This document shows positions 18,166-28,053 of a stretch of 64,000 nt of DNA, piece by piece (within the stretch, counting starts at the first letter, position 1; each line of letters starts with the position of its first letter). The stretch is from Winogradskyella vidalii. GTDB taxonomy: Bacteria; Bacteroidota; Bacteroidia; Flavobacteriales; Flavobacteriaceae. The position numbers and the translations under genes were made by a program. The notes beneath the pieces were generated by a model, which worked only from the letters and a program-made list of their open reading frames with translations, was not told the origin of the DNA and did no database searches. The stretch covers positions 62,001 through 126,000 of the forward strand of contig NZ_JABFDG010000004.1 of assembly GCF_013403955.1 (NCBI RefSeq). Direction: 5' to 3'.

Positions 18166-18614
18166 TAAAAAACATCTTTTATTTTGAATTTATTATCTCT
18201 AAATACAATAGCATCATCAACACTCTTAGACAATAACAATTGCGCGATTGGCGTTGCCGCAGAAATCGCAAAATAAGAAGTGTTGTCTATAATAATTTCT
18301 CCAACACTGATACTTATAAAGTAATTCGCTTGTGTTGTTCTAACCACACTTCCTAAAGCCACTTTATGGTGTTTTGAATCCATATTTACTTTCTGAAGGA
18401 TTTGTTTCTGTTTTTCAATTTCAGCTAATTGATGACCCGCTTTTTCGCGCTCTAACTGCACCATAGCTCTTCCGGTTTCATGTTTATCTCCTGCACTACT
18501 TTTGGTTTCAGATTGTAGCGAATTTTGAATATCAGAAATGGTTCGGTTTACGGTAGTCAATCGATTATCAATAAATTGTAAACACTGGTTATATAATTTT
18601 TGTTTTATGGTCAT
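18165..18614 (-). CDS. GreA/GreB-like protein (often mislabelled 3-oxoacyl-ACP synthase)
   Basis: A 149-residue protein. The N-terminal half is a helical, coiled-coil segment (AGDKHETGRAMVQLEREKAG) where GreA factors carry their acidic finger. The C-terminal half resembles the FKBP-like GreA domain, with AISAATPIAQLLLSKSVDDA matching the GreA closing motif of SPLARALLGKKVGD type. A role in binding RNA polymerase is inferred. Databases commonly call this family 3-oxoacyl-ACP synthase, which the sequence does not support. The start ATG overlaps the stop of mtgA by 4 bases, so the two are translationally coupled. Confidence 0.65.
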   Translation of the reverse strand: MTIKQKLYNQCLQFIDNRLTTVNRTISDIQNSLQSETKSSAGDKHETGRAMVQLEREKAGHQLAEIEKQKQILQKVNMDSKHHKVALGSVVRTTQANYFISISVGEIIIDNTSYFAISAATPIAQLLLSKSVDDAIVFRDNKFKIKDVF

Positions 18615-19294
18615 TTTTGAGTACTCAGATTAAATTCCCCATAAAATCGCATTTGCTTAACAATCCACTGTTTCCGTTTTTGAATATACGACGTGGCTGG
18701 ATTAGCTTTATAATTTCTTGGATTAGGTAAAATTGAAGCTATAGCTGCTGCTTCATAGGCATTTAAATTAACAGCCGACTTATTAAACCAATGTTGAGCA
18801 GCTGCTTCAACGCCATAGATACCTTGTCCCATTTCAATACTATTTAAATACACTTCGAAAATGCGCTCTTTGCTCCAAATCATTTCAATTAAAAACGTAA
18901 AATAGCTTTCTAAACCTTTGCGAAACCAGCTGCGTTCTGGCCATAGAAACACATTTTTAGCTGTCTGCTGGCTAATGGTACTTCCTCCTCGTAAACGTTT
19001 ACCTTGTTTATTGTATGCATAGGCTTTTTCAATAGCTTCAATATCAAACCCATTATGAGCTAGAAATTTTTGATCCTCACTACAAATAACTGCGAGTTGC
19101 ATATGTTTTGATATGTCATCTATAGTCACCCAGTCGTGCTTCCAAATTTTAGTTTCATCTGTATTTTCAAAATAACGTATAAACATTAAAGGCGTTGCAG
19201 GCACTGGAACATACTTATATAAAAAAACCAAACCTACAGAAAGGATAATACACCACAATACTAGTTTCCCAATAAATCTAAACAATCGCTTCAT
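18611..19294 (-). CDS. mtgA: Monofunctional peptidoglycan transglycosylase
   Basis: A 227-residue GT51 enzyme that polymerises lipid II into glycan strands at the inner membrane. One N-terminal membrane helix (residues 8-26) anchors it. Catalytic and family motifs are CSEDQKFLAHNGFD (with the glutamate of the ED-x5-F type), RGGSTISQQTAKNVFLW and KERIFEVYLN. No transpeptidase domain is present and length is typical. It is the middle of a three-gene minus-strand run with the FAD oxidoreductase upstream (3-base gap) and the GreA-like gene downstream. Confidence 0.95.
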   Translation of the reverse strand: MKRLFRFIGKLVLWCIILSVGLVFLYKYVPVPATPLMFIRYFENTDETKIWKHDWVTIDDISKHMQLAVICSEDQKFLAHNGFDIEAIEKAYAYNKQGKRLRGGSTISQQTAKNVFLWPERSWFRKGLESYFTFLIEMIWSKERIFEVYLNSIEMGQGIYGVEAAAQHWFNKSAVNLNAYEAAAIASILPNPRNYKANPATSYIQKRKQWIVKQMRFYGEFNLSTQK

Positions 19295-19297
19295 CTG

Positions 19298-20413
19298 CTA
19301 TTCTACTAAATCTGCTAATTCTTTTCCAACTAAGCTACCAATGGCAATGCCCATGCCACCTAACCTTACACCACAAAACACATGATTTCCAATGGCTTTT
19401 ACAAGAGGCTTTTTCTGTGTGCCTACACCCATAATTCCAGACCAACGGTATTCTATTTTAAAGTCAGTATTTGGTAAAATAGTTGTTTTTAAAAGGTCTT
19501 CTAATTTATTTTGAATAATCGCTGTTTCCCCAAATCTATCTGTCTCTTCGGTTTTAAAATCGAGATGACGTCCGCCTCCAAGTAATATTCTATCATCAAT
19601 ATTTCTGAAATAGTAATAGCCTTTATCTAAGTGAAATGTCCCTTTAATCGGTAAATTGTCAATAGGCTGGGTAATTAAAACTTGAGCTCTAGCTGGTTTA
19701 ACTTCTGGAATATTAAGCTGTTTTGCAAATCCGTTGGTGGCAATAAAAAGCTTTTTTGTTGAAAACTCAAAATGATTGGTTTTTATTTTCACCTTATCTA
19801 AATCTTCAGAAAATGTTTCAACTCTTATATTATTTAATAATTCTATGCCTAAAGATTGTACTTTATGTACTAAAGCAGTCATCATTTTTCCGGTATCTAT
19901 TTGTCCTTCAAACGGATTAAAACTGTACTTAGATTGTAAGTTTTTAAAGCCTAAGTCATTCGGCATAAACGAAAAAACATCAGACTTAAAGATTGGATGT
20001 AAAAGTTGATTGATATCATCTCGCTGATTTAAACAGGAATTATAAAGGGTTTCATCTGAGTCTAAAAACAATTCATAACCGCCAAAATTTTGATAACCGA
20101 TTGTTTTATCACCTAATGTTTCACGAAGCAACTGAAGTCCATTAATTCGCTTTTTAATCAGCTTTAAAACCTCTTCTTTAGAATGATTGTGTAAATCTTC
20201 TATAATTTCGCTTAGACTTCCAAAACAGGCAAATCCTGCATTTTTTGTACTTGCTCCTTGCGGAAATATCCCTTTTTCTAAGATTAAAATCTTAGCTTTT
20301 GGAAAACGGAGCTTTAATTGAAGTGCACAGTTAAGCCCTACAATACCACTACCAACAATGGTATAATCAATGTTAGTCAGTTTGTTTTTTATTTCCCAAT
20401 ATGATAAATTCAT
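19298..20413 (-). CDS. FAD-dependent oxidoreductase (DAO family)
   Basis: A 371-residue flavoenzyme. The dinucleotide-binding motif is VGSGIVGLNCALQL near residues 20-33, with ILILEKG as the ADP-ribose acidic end. The FAD-domain segment STKNAGFACFG follows, and the C-terminal flavin motif reads CGVRLGGMGIAIGSLVG. It belongs to the D-amino-acid dehydrogenase/glycine oxidase type; the substrate cannot be told. It is first in the run with mtgA and the GreA-like gene. Confidence 0.85.
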   Translation of the reverse strand: MNLSYWEIKNKLTNIDYTIVGSGIVGLNCALQLKLRFPKAKILILEKGIFPQGASTKNAGFACFGSLSEIIEDLHNHSKEEVLKLIKKRINGLQLLRETLGDKTIGYQNFGGYELFLDSDETLYNSCLNQRDDINQLLHPIFKSDVFSFMPNDLGFKNLQSKYSFNPFEGQIDTGKMMTALVHKVQSLGIELLNNIRVETFSEDLDKVKIKTNHFEFSTKKLFIATNGFAKQLNIPEVKPARAQVLITQPIDNLPIKGTFHLDKGYYYFRNIDDRILLGGGRHLDFKTEETDRFGETAIIQNKLEDLLKTTILPNTDFKIEYRWSGIMGVGTQKKPLVKAIGNHVFCGVRLGGMGIAIGSLVGKELADLVE

Positions 20414-20414
20414 C

Positions 20415-20447
20415 GCATAAAAAAAGCTCCTAATTTAGGAGCTTTTA
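20415..20447 (-). terminator. Terminator of the metalloprotease gene
   Basis: A 10-bp stem (20422-20431 with 20437-20446). On the minus strand it is followed by a T7 run, 20 bases after the stop of the gene at 20466-23477. Confidence 0.85.
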
Positions 20448-20465
20448 AAATTATAAATTAAATTC

Positions 20466-23400
20466 TTATTCTACTATAATTTTCTTGGTCACTTTTTGAG
20501 TACCATTAGCAATCGTTAATAAGTAAACACCAGATTGGGCATTGTTAAGCCTAATAACCTCTTCAAATCTACTTATGTTATTATAATGAGTTTTAGTGTA
20601 AATAGATCGACCTCTAATATCAAAAACCTCGATTATAATGTCTTCATCTGATTTTGGATTGAAAGCGATATTAAAACTACCATTATTTGGATTTGGGTAG
20701 ACCGCTAAATCTTCAAATTTATTTTCTTCAATACTTAAAGGTGCTTCATAACATATTTCAATAGACCAGCTATTTAAAGTTCCTGTATCTCCATTAAAAA
20801 AATCTGCAACGAGTAATTGCCAATCGCCTTGGGCATCTAAGCCTGTAAAAGCACTCAAAGATTCACTTGGGCTGTAGGTCCCCGTAAAGTTATCGCTACA
20901 TCCATCAACACCAGGTAATGCTGCTGCTTGATCATCAAAAGTAACTGCAAAATTCTCATACCCCGTCCCTGAACTTACTGCACAAGTATTATCCCAAAGT
21001 TTAATTGCATCGTTGGCAAATGTTCCTCCCGGAGGTAAAATATAAACTTGCAAATCACTAATCCAAGTATGGCTTATATCTAAAGATAGGGTCATACTCT
21101 CTATAATATTTGAATCTGGAATGTTTAAGGTATGGGTTACTAAACCAGCATTTCCACCTGAAGGGTCAGGAATAGCAACTCCTAAATTTTCTGCTGTAGC
21201 ATATGGTGGATTACAAACAACCTCTGTACAACTTCTATCTAAAACAACATTTGCTGTTCTAGTTAATGAAGGTGATGTACCAGTTACTGTGATATCATAA
21301 ACACCAACAGTTGTGGCTCCAAGGTTACCGATTGTTAATGTAAAACTATCATCTGAATTTAGAGATGCAGGCGTAAATGTTGTCGTTGCTCCTGCAGGCA
21401 CACCAGATGCCGTAAAAAACGTATTTTCTGAGAAGCCATTTGTGGTTATAAAATCAAAATCAAAAGTTACTGAATCTTCAGCACATACCTCTTGATTTTC
21501 TGTTAGCGAAACAATACTGAAGTCTTCTTCGTCTGATATTAAAAATGCATTTGAAACAGCATAGAATATATTATCTGCCGCTTCAACAAGTATTTTGGCA
21601 TTATTGTTATCAGCAATATTAGGTACTGTAATTGTCGCTGAACCCGTGTTAGGAACTTCTGTTGCTAGAGTTGTAAATGTAGCACCATTATTAACTGTAA
21701 ACAAAATGTTTACTAATTGACAATTAATTGTTGGATCAGCAGTTGCTCCAACTATCCAATTTACTTGTTGACTTGTATTCTGTCCCCAAGTTGGTGGAGT
21801 AACTACCGTAAAAGGCGTAACATCTTCTACTGAAACCATCATTTCTGAAGACCCTGTAGCACCGCCGTTTAATTCATTATCTCTTACCGTTAGTAAAAAG
21901 TTCATATCTCTAGCAACAGAAGGAACAACTTCCCAGGTTGAAGCTAGTGAACCAGACATGACTGTAGGTAATGCTGGCATATACCTGTTAGGTGAACTAG
22001 AAGGGTCTAAAGATCTAAATGTTGGTCCACCTGTATTTGTAGACTGTGGAGGCATTGTTGCTGGTGTTGCATCAGTTTGTTCCCAACAATAAGTTAACCC
22101 AAATGGAGTATCGGCATCTACAGCAGATCCTTTTAAAGTAAAAGCTGTTGATTTTGGTATTGAAAAATTGGCACCTGCATTTACAAACGGAGCAGCATTA
22201 TTGGTGCTAGTTCCTGTAAAACAAGTACTACCCGTACCTGCAGAGATATTTAACCATATTTCTTTAATATTTTCACCATGAAAATAATCATCACTATTGT
22301 TCTGAATATTTGGTGCACAAATACCTGCATAGCCCATAATTGTAGAAGCACTACCTGGCTCTACTGACACATTAGAACGCTGACAATTATTATTTTGTGT
22401 GTGGTTGGCACCAAATTGATGGCCCATCTCATGTGCTACATAATCAATATCAAAAGCATCTCCTGTTGGTGCAAAAGAACCTGTTACCCCTCTTGCTTTA
22501 GAATTGTTATTACAAGGAGAGAACAACTGAGCAATTCCACCACCACCAGTACTAAATACATGGCCTATATCATAATTTGCTGACCCTATATTATTTACAT
22601 TATCACATGTGGTTTGATTTTCTCCTAGCATAGCACTACCATCATTGTTAGTATAAGGATCGGAGTTTACATTTGGCCCTAAGAATATTATAGATGAGTT
22701 AGGTACCATTTCCATTGTTATTCCTAAATCTCGTTCATAAACGCCATTAACACGCGTCATTGTGGCAACCATAGCTGCAGTAACTTGCGCAAGTGTGCCG
22801 CCGTGATATTGTGAGTATTCTACAGTACAAGCTAATGCCAAACGATACGTTCTCAAGGTTTGATCGTCCGCGTTTCTCAGTGCAACATATGCTTCATTAG
22901 AAATATTAAGTTCAGGTTCAACATATTCTGTTTCACATTCAAATGGTGTTCTAGGACCATCTTCTATAGAATTGATAAACACCAAATAGTTTTGTAAATC
23001 TGCTGAGTAAGGTTCAATAAAAATTGTTTTTTTATCAGAAAGGAGCATACTACTGAGTCCTTTTTCTGGTGAAATACTAAATCTAATAACCGAAGCTGGG
23101 TTATCTATACCTTTGCCAATATAAGACCGAATATGAGGAAACTGGGCTTGCAATTCCGATGACATTACAGAAGCTTCTTTCACCAAATAAGATTGAAAAT
23201 TTCCTTTTTGATCAGGAAAATCAATAACTACACCTTCATTAGCAGAGCTCTGAGTTCGCTTTGGTGCATTTGATAAACGTGCTTGCAATGCTTGAACATT
23301 AAGACTTAGTAAAATTGAATTTTTTGGTATAGATTTATAAAAAATAACATTTTCTTTTTTAACTTTATCCGTAGTAGACTTAGACCAAAGAGTTTCTTGA

Positions 23401-23477
23401 CTTTGGGCTGCAGATACGGATACAAAAAAGAACGCCGTTAGCAGACTGTAAATAAATTTTGAGTAGTATATTTTCAT
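20466..23477 (-). CDS. Secreted reprolysin-like (M12B-type) metalloprotease with P-domain and T9SS tail
   Basis: A 1003-residue exported protease. The signal peptide ends near VSAAQSQ. A propeptide precedes the catalytic domain (about 205-420), whose zinc motif HEMGHQFGANH is complete, with a downstream Met-turn-like IMGYAGIC. Ig-like or PKD-like segments follow to about residue 775. A proprotein-convertase P-domain comes next (SLDISHTWISDLQVYILPPG), then the T9SS sorting domain from LAVYPNPNNGSFNI. Several flavobacteria use such proteases to degrade extracellular protein. The gene is transcribed alone, ending at the terminator at 20422-20446. Confidence 0.92.
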   Translation of the reverse strand: MKIYYSKFIYSLLTAFFFVSVSAAQSQETLWSKSTTDKVKKENVIFYKSIPKNSILLSLNVQALQARLSNAPKRTQSSANEGVVIDFPDQKGNFQSYLVKEASVMSSELQAQFPHIRSYIGKGIDNPASVIRFSISPEKGLSSMLLSDKKTIFIEPYSADLQNYLVFINSIEDGPRTPFECETEYVEPELNISNEAYVALRNADDQTLRTYRLALACTVEYSQYHGGTLAQVTAAMVATMTRVNGVYERDLGITMEMVPNSSIIFLGPNVNSDPYTNNDGSAMLGENQTTCDNVNNIGSANYDIGHVFSTGGGGIAQLFSPCNNNSKARGVTGSFAPTGDAFDIDYVAHEMGHQFGANHTQNNNCQRSNVSVEPGSASTIMGYAGICAPNIQNNSDDYFHGENIKEIWLNISAGTGSTCFTGTSTNNAAPFVNAGANFSIPKSTAFTLKGSAVDADTPFGLTYCWEQTDATPATMPPQSTNTGGPTFRSLDPSSSPNRYMPALPTVMSGSLASTWEVVPSVARDMNFLLTVRDNELNGGATGSSEMMVSVEDVTPFTVVTPPTWGQNTSQQVNWIVGATADPTINCQLVNILFTVNNGATFTTLATEVPNTGSATITVPNIADNNNAKILVEAADNIFYAVSNAFLISDEEDFSIVSLTENQEVCAEDSVTFDFDFITTNGFSENTFFTASGVPAGATTTFTPASLNSDDSFTLTIGNLGATTVGVYDITVTGTSPSLTRTANVVLDRSCTEVVCNPPYATAENLGVAIPDPSGGNAGLVTHTLNIPDSNIIESMTLSLDISHTWISDLQVYILPPGGTFANDAIKLWDNTCAVSSGTGYENFAVTFDDQAAALPGVDGCSDNFTGTYSPSESLSAFTGLDAQGDWQLLVADFFNGDTGTLNSWSIEICYEAPLSIEENKFEDLAVYPNPNNGSFNIAFNPKSDEDIIIEVFDIRGRSIYTKTHYNNISRFEEVIRLNNAQSGVYLLTIANGTQKVTKKIIVE

Positions 23478-23545
23478 ATATAAAGGGAATTTAATTTCCT
23501 CAAATATAGTTGGTATATCTCTAAAAGACTAATATCACTATATAT

Positions 23546-24061
23546 ATGAAATTATTTGTTTTTTTTTTAATCGCTTTTCTTAATTTTTCTTGTAATTCGC
23601 AAAAGGACAATTTCACTGGTGTTCAGAGCAATACATCTGAATTATGCCCTGAAAGCGGAACATGTAGTTTTGAAATTCTGAAAAACAAAAGCTTCAAATT
23701 AGTTAAAGATGATATTGGTGAATATTATCCAAAAATCACAGAAGCAACATCTAACCTCTTAAAATTTGAATTTAAAAGTGGGCAAATTGAGGCTGTTCCT
23801 GATAGCGGTTTTACAGAAGTTGTTTATCTAGAAATTAACAAAGAAAAGTTAATGTCATTTGAAGACAAGATGTTGAAACAAGTTAATGCGTCATATGGCA
23901 GACTTTGTTTCTGTAGAGGTCAGTCTGGGTATTTTCCAATTGATAAAGGTCAATTAAACATCAAAAAGATTACCAAAACGCAGTATGAAATTGATTTTGA
24001 ATTTGAAATTAATGAGGTCCCTCAAACACTCAAGCAGTTTAAAGTAATTGCCGAAATGTAA
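23546..24061 (+). CDS. Hypothetical lipoprotein
   Basis: A 171-residue protein with a lipoprotein signal ending in LNFSCNSQ (Cys16). The mature part is mixed alpha/beta with a short Cys-rich stretch (ELCPESGTC) and a second pair in RLCFCRGQSGY. It has no catalytic motif I recognise. It is divergent from the metalloprotease (68-base gap holding both promoters) and converges on accC through a bidirectional terminator. Confidence 0.75.
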   Translation: MKLFVFFLIAFLNFSCNSQKDNFTGVQSNTSELCPESGTCSFEILKNKSFKLVKDDIGEYYPKITEATSNLLKFEFKSGQIEAVPDSGFTEVVYLEINKEKLMSFEDKMLKQVNASYGRLCFCRGQSGYFPIDKGQLNIKKITKTQYEIDFEFEINEVPQTLKQFKVIAEM

Positions 24062-24088
24062 AAAAGCGACTTAAAAAGCCGCTTTTCT
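24061..24088. terminator. Bidirectional terminator between the lipoprotein and accC
   Basis: An aaaagcg/cgctttt stem (24062-24068 with 24080-24086) with A and T runs on both sides serves both convergent genes. Confidence 0.7.
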
Positions 24089-24090
24089 AT

Positions 24091-25443
24091 TTATTCTTCA
24101 ATCTGTTTTTCTAATTTAAAATCTTCCATAAATTTAGTGGTATAATTACCTGCTAAATAGTCTGGATGATCCATCAATTGTCTGTGGAATGGTATGGTGG
24201 TCTTAATACCTTCGATAACAAATTCATCTAAAGCACGCTTCATTTTATTGATAGCTTCTTCCCTTGTTTGTGCTGTAGTTATCAACTTAGCAATCATAGA
24301 ATCGTAGTTTGGCGGAATACTGTAACCTGCATACACATGTGTATCTAAACGAACACCATGTCCACCAGGTGCATGTAATGTTGTAATTCGGCCTGGTGAA
24401 GGTCTAAAATCATTAAATGGATCTTCAGCATTAATTCTACACTCTATAGAATGTAAGTTTGGCGTATAGTTTTTACCAGAAATTGGTACTCCTGCTGCCA
24501 CTAATATTTGCTCACGAATTAAGTCGAAATCAATAACTTGTTCTGTTATTGGGTGTTCTACCTGAATACGTGTATTCATTTCCATAAAGTAAAAATCTCT
24601 ATGCTTATCAACTAAGAACTCTACAGTTCCAGCACCTTCATACTTAATAAATTCAGCAGCTTTTACAGCGGCTTTACCCATTTTAGTTCTCAATTTATCG
24701 GTCATAAAAGGCGAAGGCACTTCTTCGGTTAACTTTTGGTGACGACGTTGAATAGAGCAATCGCGTTCTGATAAATGACAGGCTTTACCTCTAGAATCAC
24801 CTACAATTTGTATTTCGATATGGCGAGGCTCTTCAATAAGCTTTTCCATATACATATCATCATTTCCAAAGGCAGCTTTAGATTCTGAACGTGCAGATTC
24901 CCAAGCATTTTCAAGGTCTTCTGGTTTCCAAACCGCACGCATTCCTTTTCCTCCACCACCTGCAGAGGCTTTTAGCATTACGGGATATCCAGTAGCTTTA
25001 GCGGTTTTTACACACTCTTCAAAACTTTCTATAACCCCTTCACTTCCTGGCACACAAGGAACACCAGCAGCTTTCATCGTGGCTTTGGCATTGGCTTTAT
25101 CGCCCATGCGATTAATCATATCTTCAGATGCACCGATAAATTTGATACCATGCTCCTCACATATTTTAGAAAATTTTGCGTTTTCGGATAAGAATCCATA
25201 ACCCGGATGAATAGCATCTGCATTTGTAATTTCTGCAGCGGCTATAATATTTGATATTTTTAAGTAAGATTCACTACTTGGAGGTGGCCCTATACAAACT
25301 GCTTCGTCTGCAAACTTAACATGGAGACTATCGACATCTACAGTAGAGTAAACTGCTACAGTTTTAATGCCCATTTCTTTACAGGTTCTAATAACTCTAA
25401 GTGCTATTTCCCCTCTATTGGCAATTAATATTTTTTTAAACAT
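24091..25443 (-). CDS. accC: Acetyl-CoA carboxylase, biotin carboxylase subunit
   Basis: A 450-residue ATP-grasp enzyme that carboxylates biotin on AccB in the first step of fatty-acid synthesis. It starts with the family signature [20 protein letters not shown]. The glycine-rich ATP loop is [13 protein letters not shown], and catalytic-site segments [13 protein letters not shown] and [15 protein letters not shown] are intact. Length is standard. It is the last gene of a minus-strand block fabH-accB-accC, 91 bases after accB. Confidence 0.97.
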   Translation of the reverse strand: MFKKILIANRGEIALRVIRTCKEMGIKTVAVYSTVDVDSLHVKFADEAVCIGPPPSSESYLKISNIIAAAEITNADAIHPGYGFLSENAKFSKICEEHGIKFIGASEDMINRMGDKANAKATMKAAGVPCVPGSEGVIESFEECVKTAKATGYPVMLKASAGGGGKGMRAVWKPEDLENAWESARSESKAAFGNDDMYMEKLIEEPRHIEIQIVGDSRGKACHLSERDCSIQRRHQKLTEEVPSPFMTDKLRTKMGKAAVKAAEFIKYEGAGTVEFLVDKHRDFYFMEMNTRIQVEHPITEQVIDFDLIREQILVAAGVPISGKNYTPNLHSIECRINAEDPFNDFRPSPGRITTLHAPGGHGVRLDTHVYAGYSIPPNYDSMIAKLITTAQTREEAINKMKRALDEFVIEGIKTTIPFHRQLMDHPDYLAGNYTTKFMEDFKLEKQIEE

Positions 25444-25534
25444 GTCTTTTGAGTTTAAGAGTTTATTGTTTAGCAGTTTATTGGCTTAAATACATTTATT
25501 TAAACTTAAAACTTAAAACTTCTAAACTAAATGT

Positions 25535-26017
25535 TTATGAAGGATCAACTAAAAATAACGGTTGATCAAACTCTACTGGAGAAGCATCATCTACCAGTAC
25601 TTTTACTATTTTACCAGAAATTTCAGATTCAATCTCGTTAAATAACTTCATGGCTTCTATAACACAAAGTACATCACCTTCTTTTATATCTGTACCAACT
25701 TCAACAAACACGGGCTTGTCTGGAGATGGCTTGCGATAAAATGTTCCAATTATTGGTGACTTTATAGTGATATATTTTGAATCTTCTACAGCTGTTGTTG
25801 TTGCAACTGGTGTTTCTTGTGCCGCCACAGCTTGCTGTGCTGGCATTTGAGGTTGCATCATTGAAGACGGTGCTTGTACTGGTACTTGCTGTACAATTGT
25901 GGTGTCTTCTGAACCTGTTTTAATGGTAATCTTAATGTCATCCATTTCTAACTTAACCTCACTTGCACCAGACTTGGCAACAAATTTTATTAAGTTCTGA
26001 ATTTCTTTTAATTCCAT
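25535..26017 (-). CDS. accB: Acetyl-CoA carboxylase, biotin carboxyl carrier protein
   Basis: A 160-residue carrier. The N-terminal helical region is followed by a flexible linker rich in Ala, Pro and Gln (about residues 45-75). The biotinyl domain carries the attachment lysine in EAMKLFNEI (Lys124). PSPDKPVFVEVG and the C-terminal FDQPLFLVDP are typical of the barrel. It lies between fabH and accC and is probably cotranscribed with both. Confidence 0.96.
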   Translation of the reverse strand: MELKEIQNLIKFVAKSGASEVKLEMDDIKITIKTGSEDTTIVQQVPVQAPSSMMQPQMPAQQAVAAQETPVATTTAVEDSKYITIKSPIIGTFYRKPSPDKPVFVEVGTDIKEGDVLCVIEAMKLFNEIESEISGKIVKVLVDDASPVEFDQPLFLVDPS

Positions 26018-26049
26018 AATGTTTAGATATTTTATTTGTTAGTTGTTAG

Positions 26050-27045
26050 TTAGGAATTATAAGCCCATTTAAAATAAATAGAGCCCCAAGTAAATCCGCC
26101 TCCAAAGGCTGCGAATATTATTTTATCACCTTTTTTAAGTTGTGATTCGTAATCAAATAATAACAAAGGTAATGTTGCAGAGGTTGTATTTCCATACCGC
26201 TGAATATTCATCATTACTTTGTTTTCTTCTAAATTAATTCTGTTAGCTGTGGCATCAATAATTCGTTTATTGGCCTGGTGAGCTGCTAACCAAGCTATAT
26301 CATCATTGGTCAGTTGATTTCGATCCATTATTTTTTCAGCAACATCTGCCATATTGAAAACCGCATTTTTGAATACCGTTTTTCCATCTTGAAACACATA
26401 ATGTTTACCTTCCTCAAAAGTGTCTTTTGTTATAGGATAAGAAGAACCACCGTAAGTAGCTTGAAGAAACTCTCTTCCCTCACCATTACTTCTCAATAAT
26501 TCATCTTGTAATCCTAAACCGTCTTCATTAGGTTCAAAAAGTACGGCACCTGCGCCATCTCCAAAGATGATACAGGTTGCTCTGTCTTTATAATTGATAA
26601 ATGACGAATTTTTATCGGCACCAATTAAAAGAATTTTTTTGTATCGACCAGATTCTATATAAGCTGCTGCGGTAGACATTCCGAATAGGAAACTTGAACA
26701 TGCAGCTTCTAAATCGTAAGAGAATGCATTTACAGCGCCTATCTGTGTTGCCGTATATGCTGCAGTTGATGCTGCTTTCATATCTGGCGAAGCAGTACAA
26801 ACAATTACTAATTCAATTTCTTTAGGGTCTAAGCCCTTTTTCTGAATTAGATCTTCCGCTGCTTTTATAGCTAAAAACGAAGTTCCTTTGCCTTCTTCTT
26901 TTAGGATTCTACGCTCCTTGATTCCTGTTCTGGAGGTAATCCATTCGTCGTTAGTTTCTACCATTGTTTCTAATACTTTGTTAGATAAAACAAAGTCAGG
27001 AACATAGCCTCCGACAGCTGTAATTGCCGCTGTGATTTTACTCAT
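26050..27045 (-). CDS. fabH: 3-oxoacyl-ACP synthase III
   Basis: A 331-residue condensing enzyme that starts fatty-acid chains from acyl-CoA and malonyl-ACP. The active cysteine is in LEAACSSFLFG (Cys116), the catalytic histidine in WLAAHQANKRI, and the asparagine in RYGNTTSATLPL. GTSFLAIKAAEDL and the C-terminal FAAFGGGFTWGSIYF match FabH. It heads the fabH-accB-accC block and follows the rpmF terminator. Confidence 0.97.
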   Translation of the reverse strand: MSKITAAITAVGGYVPDFVLSNKVLETMVETNDEWITSRTGIKERRILKEEGKGTSFLAIKAAEDLIQKKGLDPKEIELVIVCTASPDMKAASTAAYTATQIGAVNAFSYDLEAACSSFLFGMSTAAAYIESGRYKKILLIGADKNSSFINYKDRATCIIFGDGAGAVLFEPNEDGLGLQDELLRSNGEGREFLQATYGGSSYPITKDTFEEGKHYVFQDGKTVFKNAVFNMADVAEKIMDRNQLTNDDIAWLAAHQANKRIIDATANRINLEENKVMMNIQRYGNTTSATLPLLLFDYESQLKKGDKIIFAAFGGGFTWGSIYFKWAYNS

Positions 27046-27175
27046 TATTAGGATTTAGATAATTAAAAGTAGGCAAAAATGATAAAAATTGATGTAATTC
27101 GGTCAATTTTTATCATTTTTAGGCAAACTATTACGCAAAGTAAGTAGTTTTTATTCTATTGAAAAAGATAATAAC

Positions 27176-27203
27176 AAAAAAAACGCTCCTTTGGAGCGTT
27201 TTC
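27176..27203 (-). terminator. Terminator after rpmF
   Basis: A 10-bp stem (27180-27189 with 27193-27202) with a 3-base loop and a T8 run on the minus strand, 20 bases after the rpmF stop. It separates the L32 transcript from fabH. Confidence 0.88.
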
Positions 27204-27222
27204 TTGTATGCATGCATAATAC

Positions 27223-27426
27223 TTATGCTACGTTTTCTTCCTCTACTGAATTGTCAATTAATACTTGACCTCTGTAGTATAATTTACCTTCGTGCCAATG
27301 AGCTCTATGGTATAAGTGTGGCTCACCAGTTGTTGGGCAAGTTGCTATTTGAGGTACAGAAGCTTTATAATGAGTTCTTCTTTTATCTCTTCTTGTTTTC
27401 GATATTTTACGCTTTGGATGTGCCAT
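27223..27426 (-). CDS. rpmF: 50S ribosomal protein L32
   Basis: A 67-residue protein beginning [20 protein letters not shown], the L32 signature. Of the usual zinc-ribbon cysteines only one is left ([14 protein letters not shown]), so this is the zinc-independent type. It lies 8 bases downstream of the DUF177 gene, the widely conserved DUF177-rpmF order. Confidence 0.97.
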   Translation of the reverse strand: MAHPKRKISKTRRDKRRTHYKASVPQIATCPTTGEPHLYHRAHWHEGKLYYRGQVLIDNSVEEENVA

Positions 27427-27434
27427 TTTAAATG

Positions 27435-27986
27435 TTATTTATCCGTTAATAGTTTTTTTAAATTATTCCAACGAGGATCAATATCCTCCGATGATTTTGT
27501 TTTGTTGTCCTCATTTGGACTCAATTCTTCTAATTTTGAAAATATCTCAGACTGCAATGTACCGTCTTCAATACCTGGATGAACGCGTTTTATAGGAACC
27601 GATAAAATAATAAGTTCATATATATATTGTGCTACATTAATTTCGTACTCACCGTGAGGTACAATTAATATTGCTTCATTATCATCATTATACTCATCAC
27701 CAAACTTAACAACTAAATTTAAATGGTCATCAATGGTTTGATCATAAGGTTCATTTGTAATGTCGCAGTTAACGTTTACAGTGCCTTTGGCTGAAAAATG
27801 CAACTCTAAAAAGGTTGTTTTTTTTTCAAACTTAAGGTCAATTTTTACATCAACAGCGTTAAATTCATCATATTCAAAATGCTGAAAGAACGTATTATCA
27901 ATTTGATAATCAAAATGGTGTTCTCCTACCTTTAAACCTACAAAAGGGATAGTATAAGATTTTAATGCCTTCATTATCACATTCAT
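27435..27986 (-). CDS. DUF177 (YceD) family protein
   Basis: A 183-residue acidic protein of the YceD family, which is linked to 23S rRNA or ribosome biogenesis and normally encoded just before rpmF. The core contains [20 protein letters not shown], matching the family's conserved CxR/K-type strand, here CDIT. The C-terminus ends in [13 protein letters not shown], the usual closing motif in Bacteroidota members. Promoter signals for the pair lie upstream of 27986. Confidence 0.9.
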   Translation of the reverse strand: MNVIMKALKSYTIPFVGLKVGEHHFDYQIDNTFFQHFEYDEFNAVDVKIDLKFEKKTTFLELHFSAKGTVNVNCDITNEPYDQTIDDHLNLVVKFGDEYNDDNEAILIVPHGEYEINVAQYIYELIILSVPIKRVHPGIEDGTLQSEIFSKLEELSPNEDNKTKSSEDIDPRWNNLKKLLTDK

Positions 27987-28053
27987 TTTGAGCGTGCAAA
28001 TATATAAATTTTTAATTACTTAACGCCTAGATATCAACAAATTTTGTTTATAA

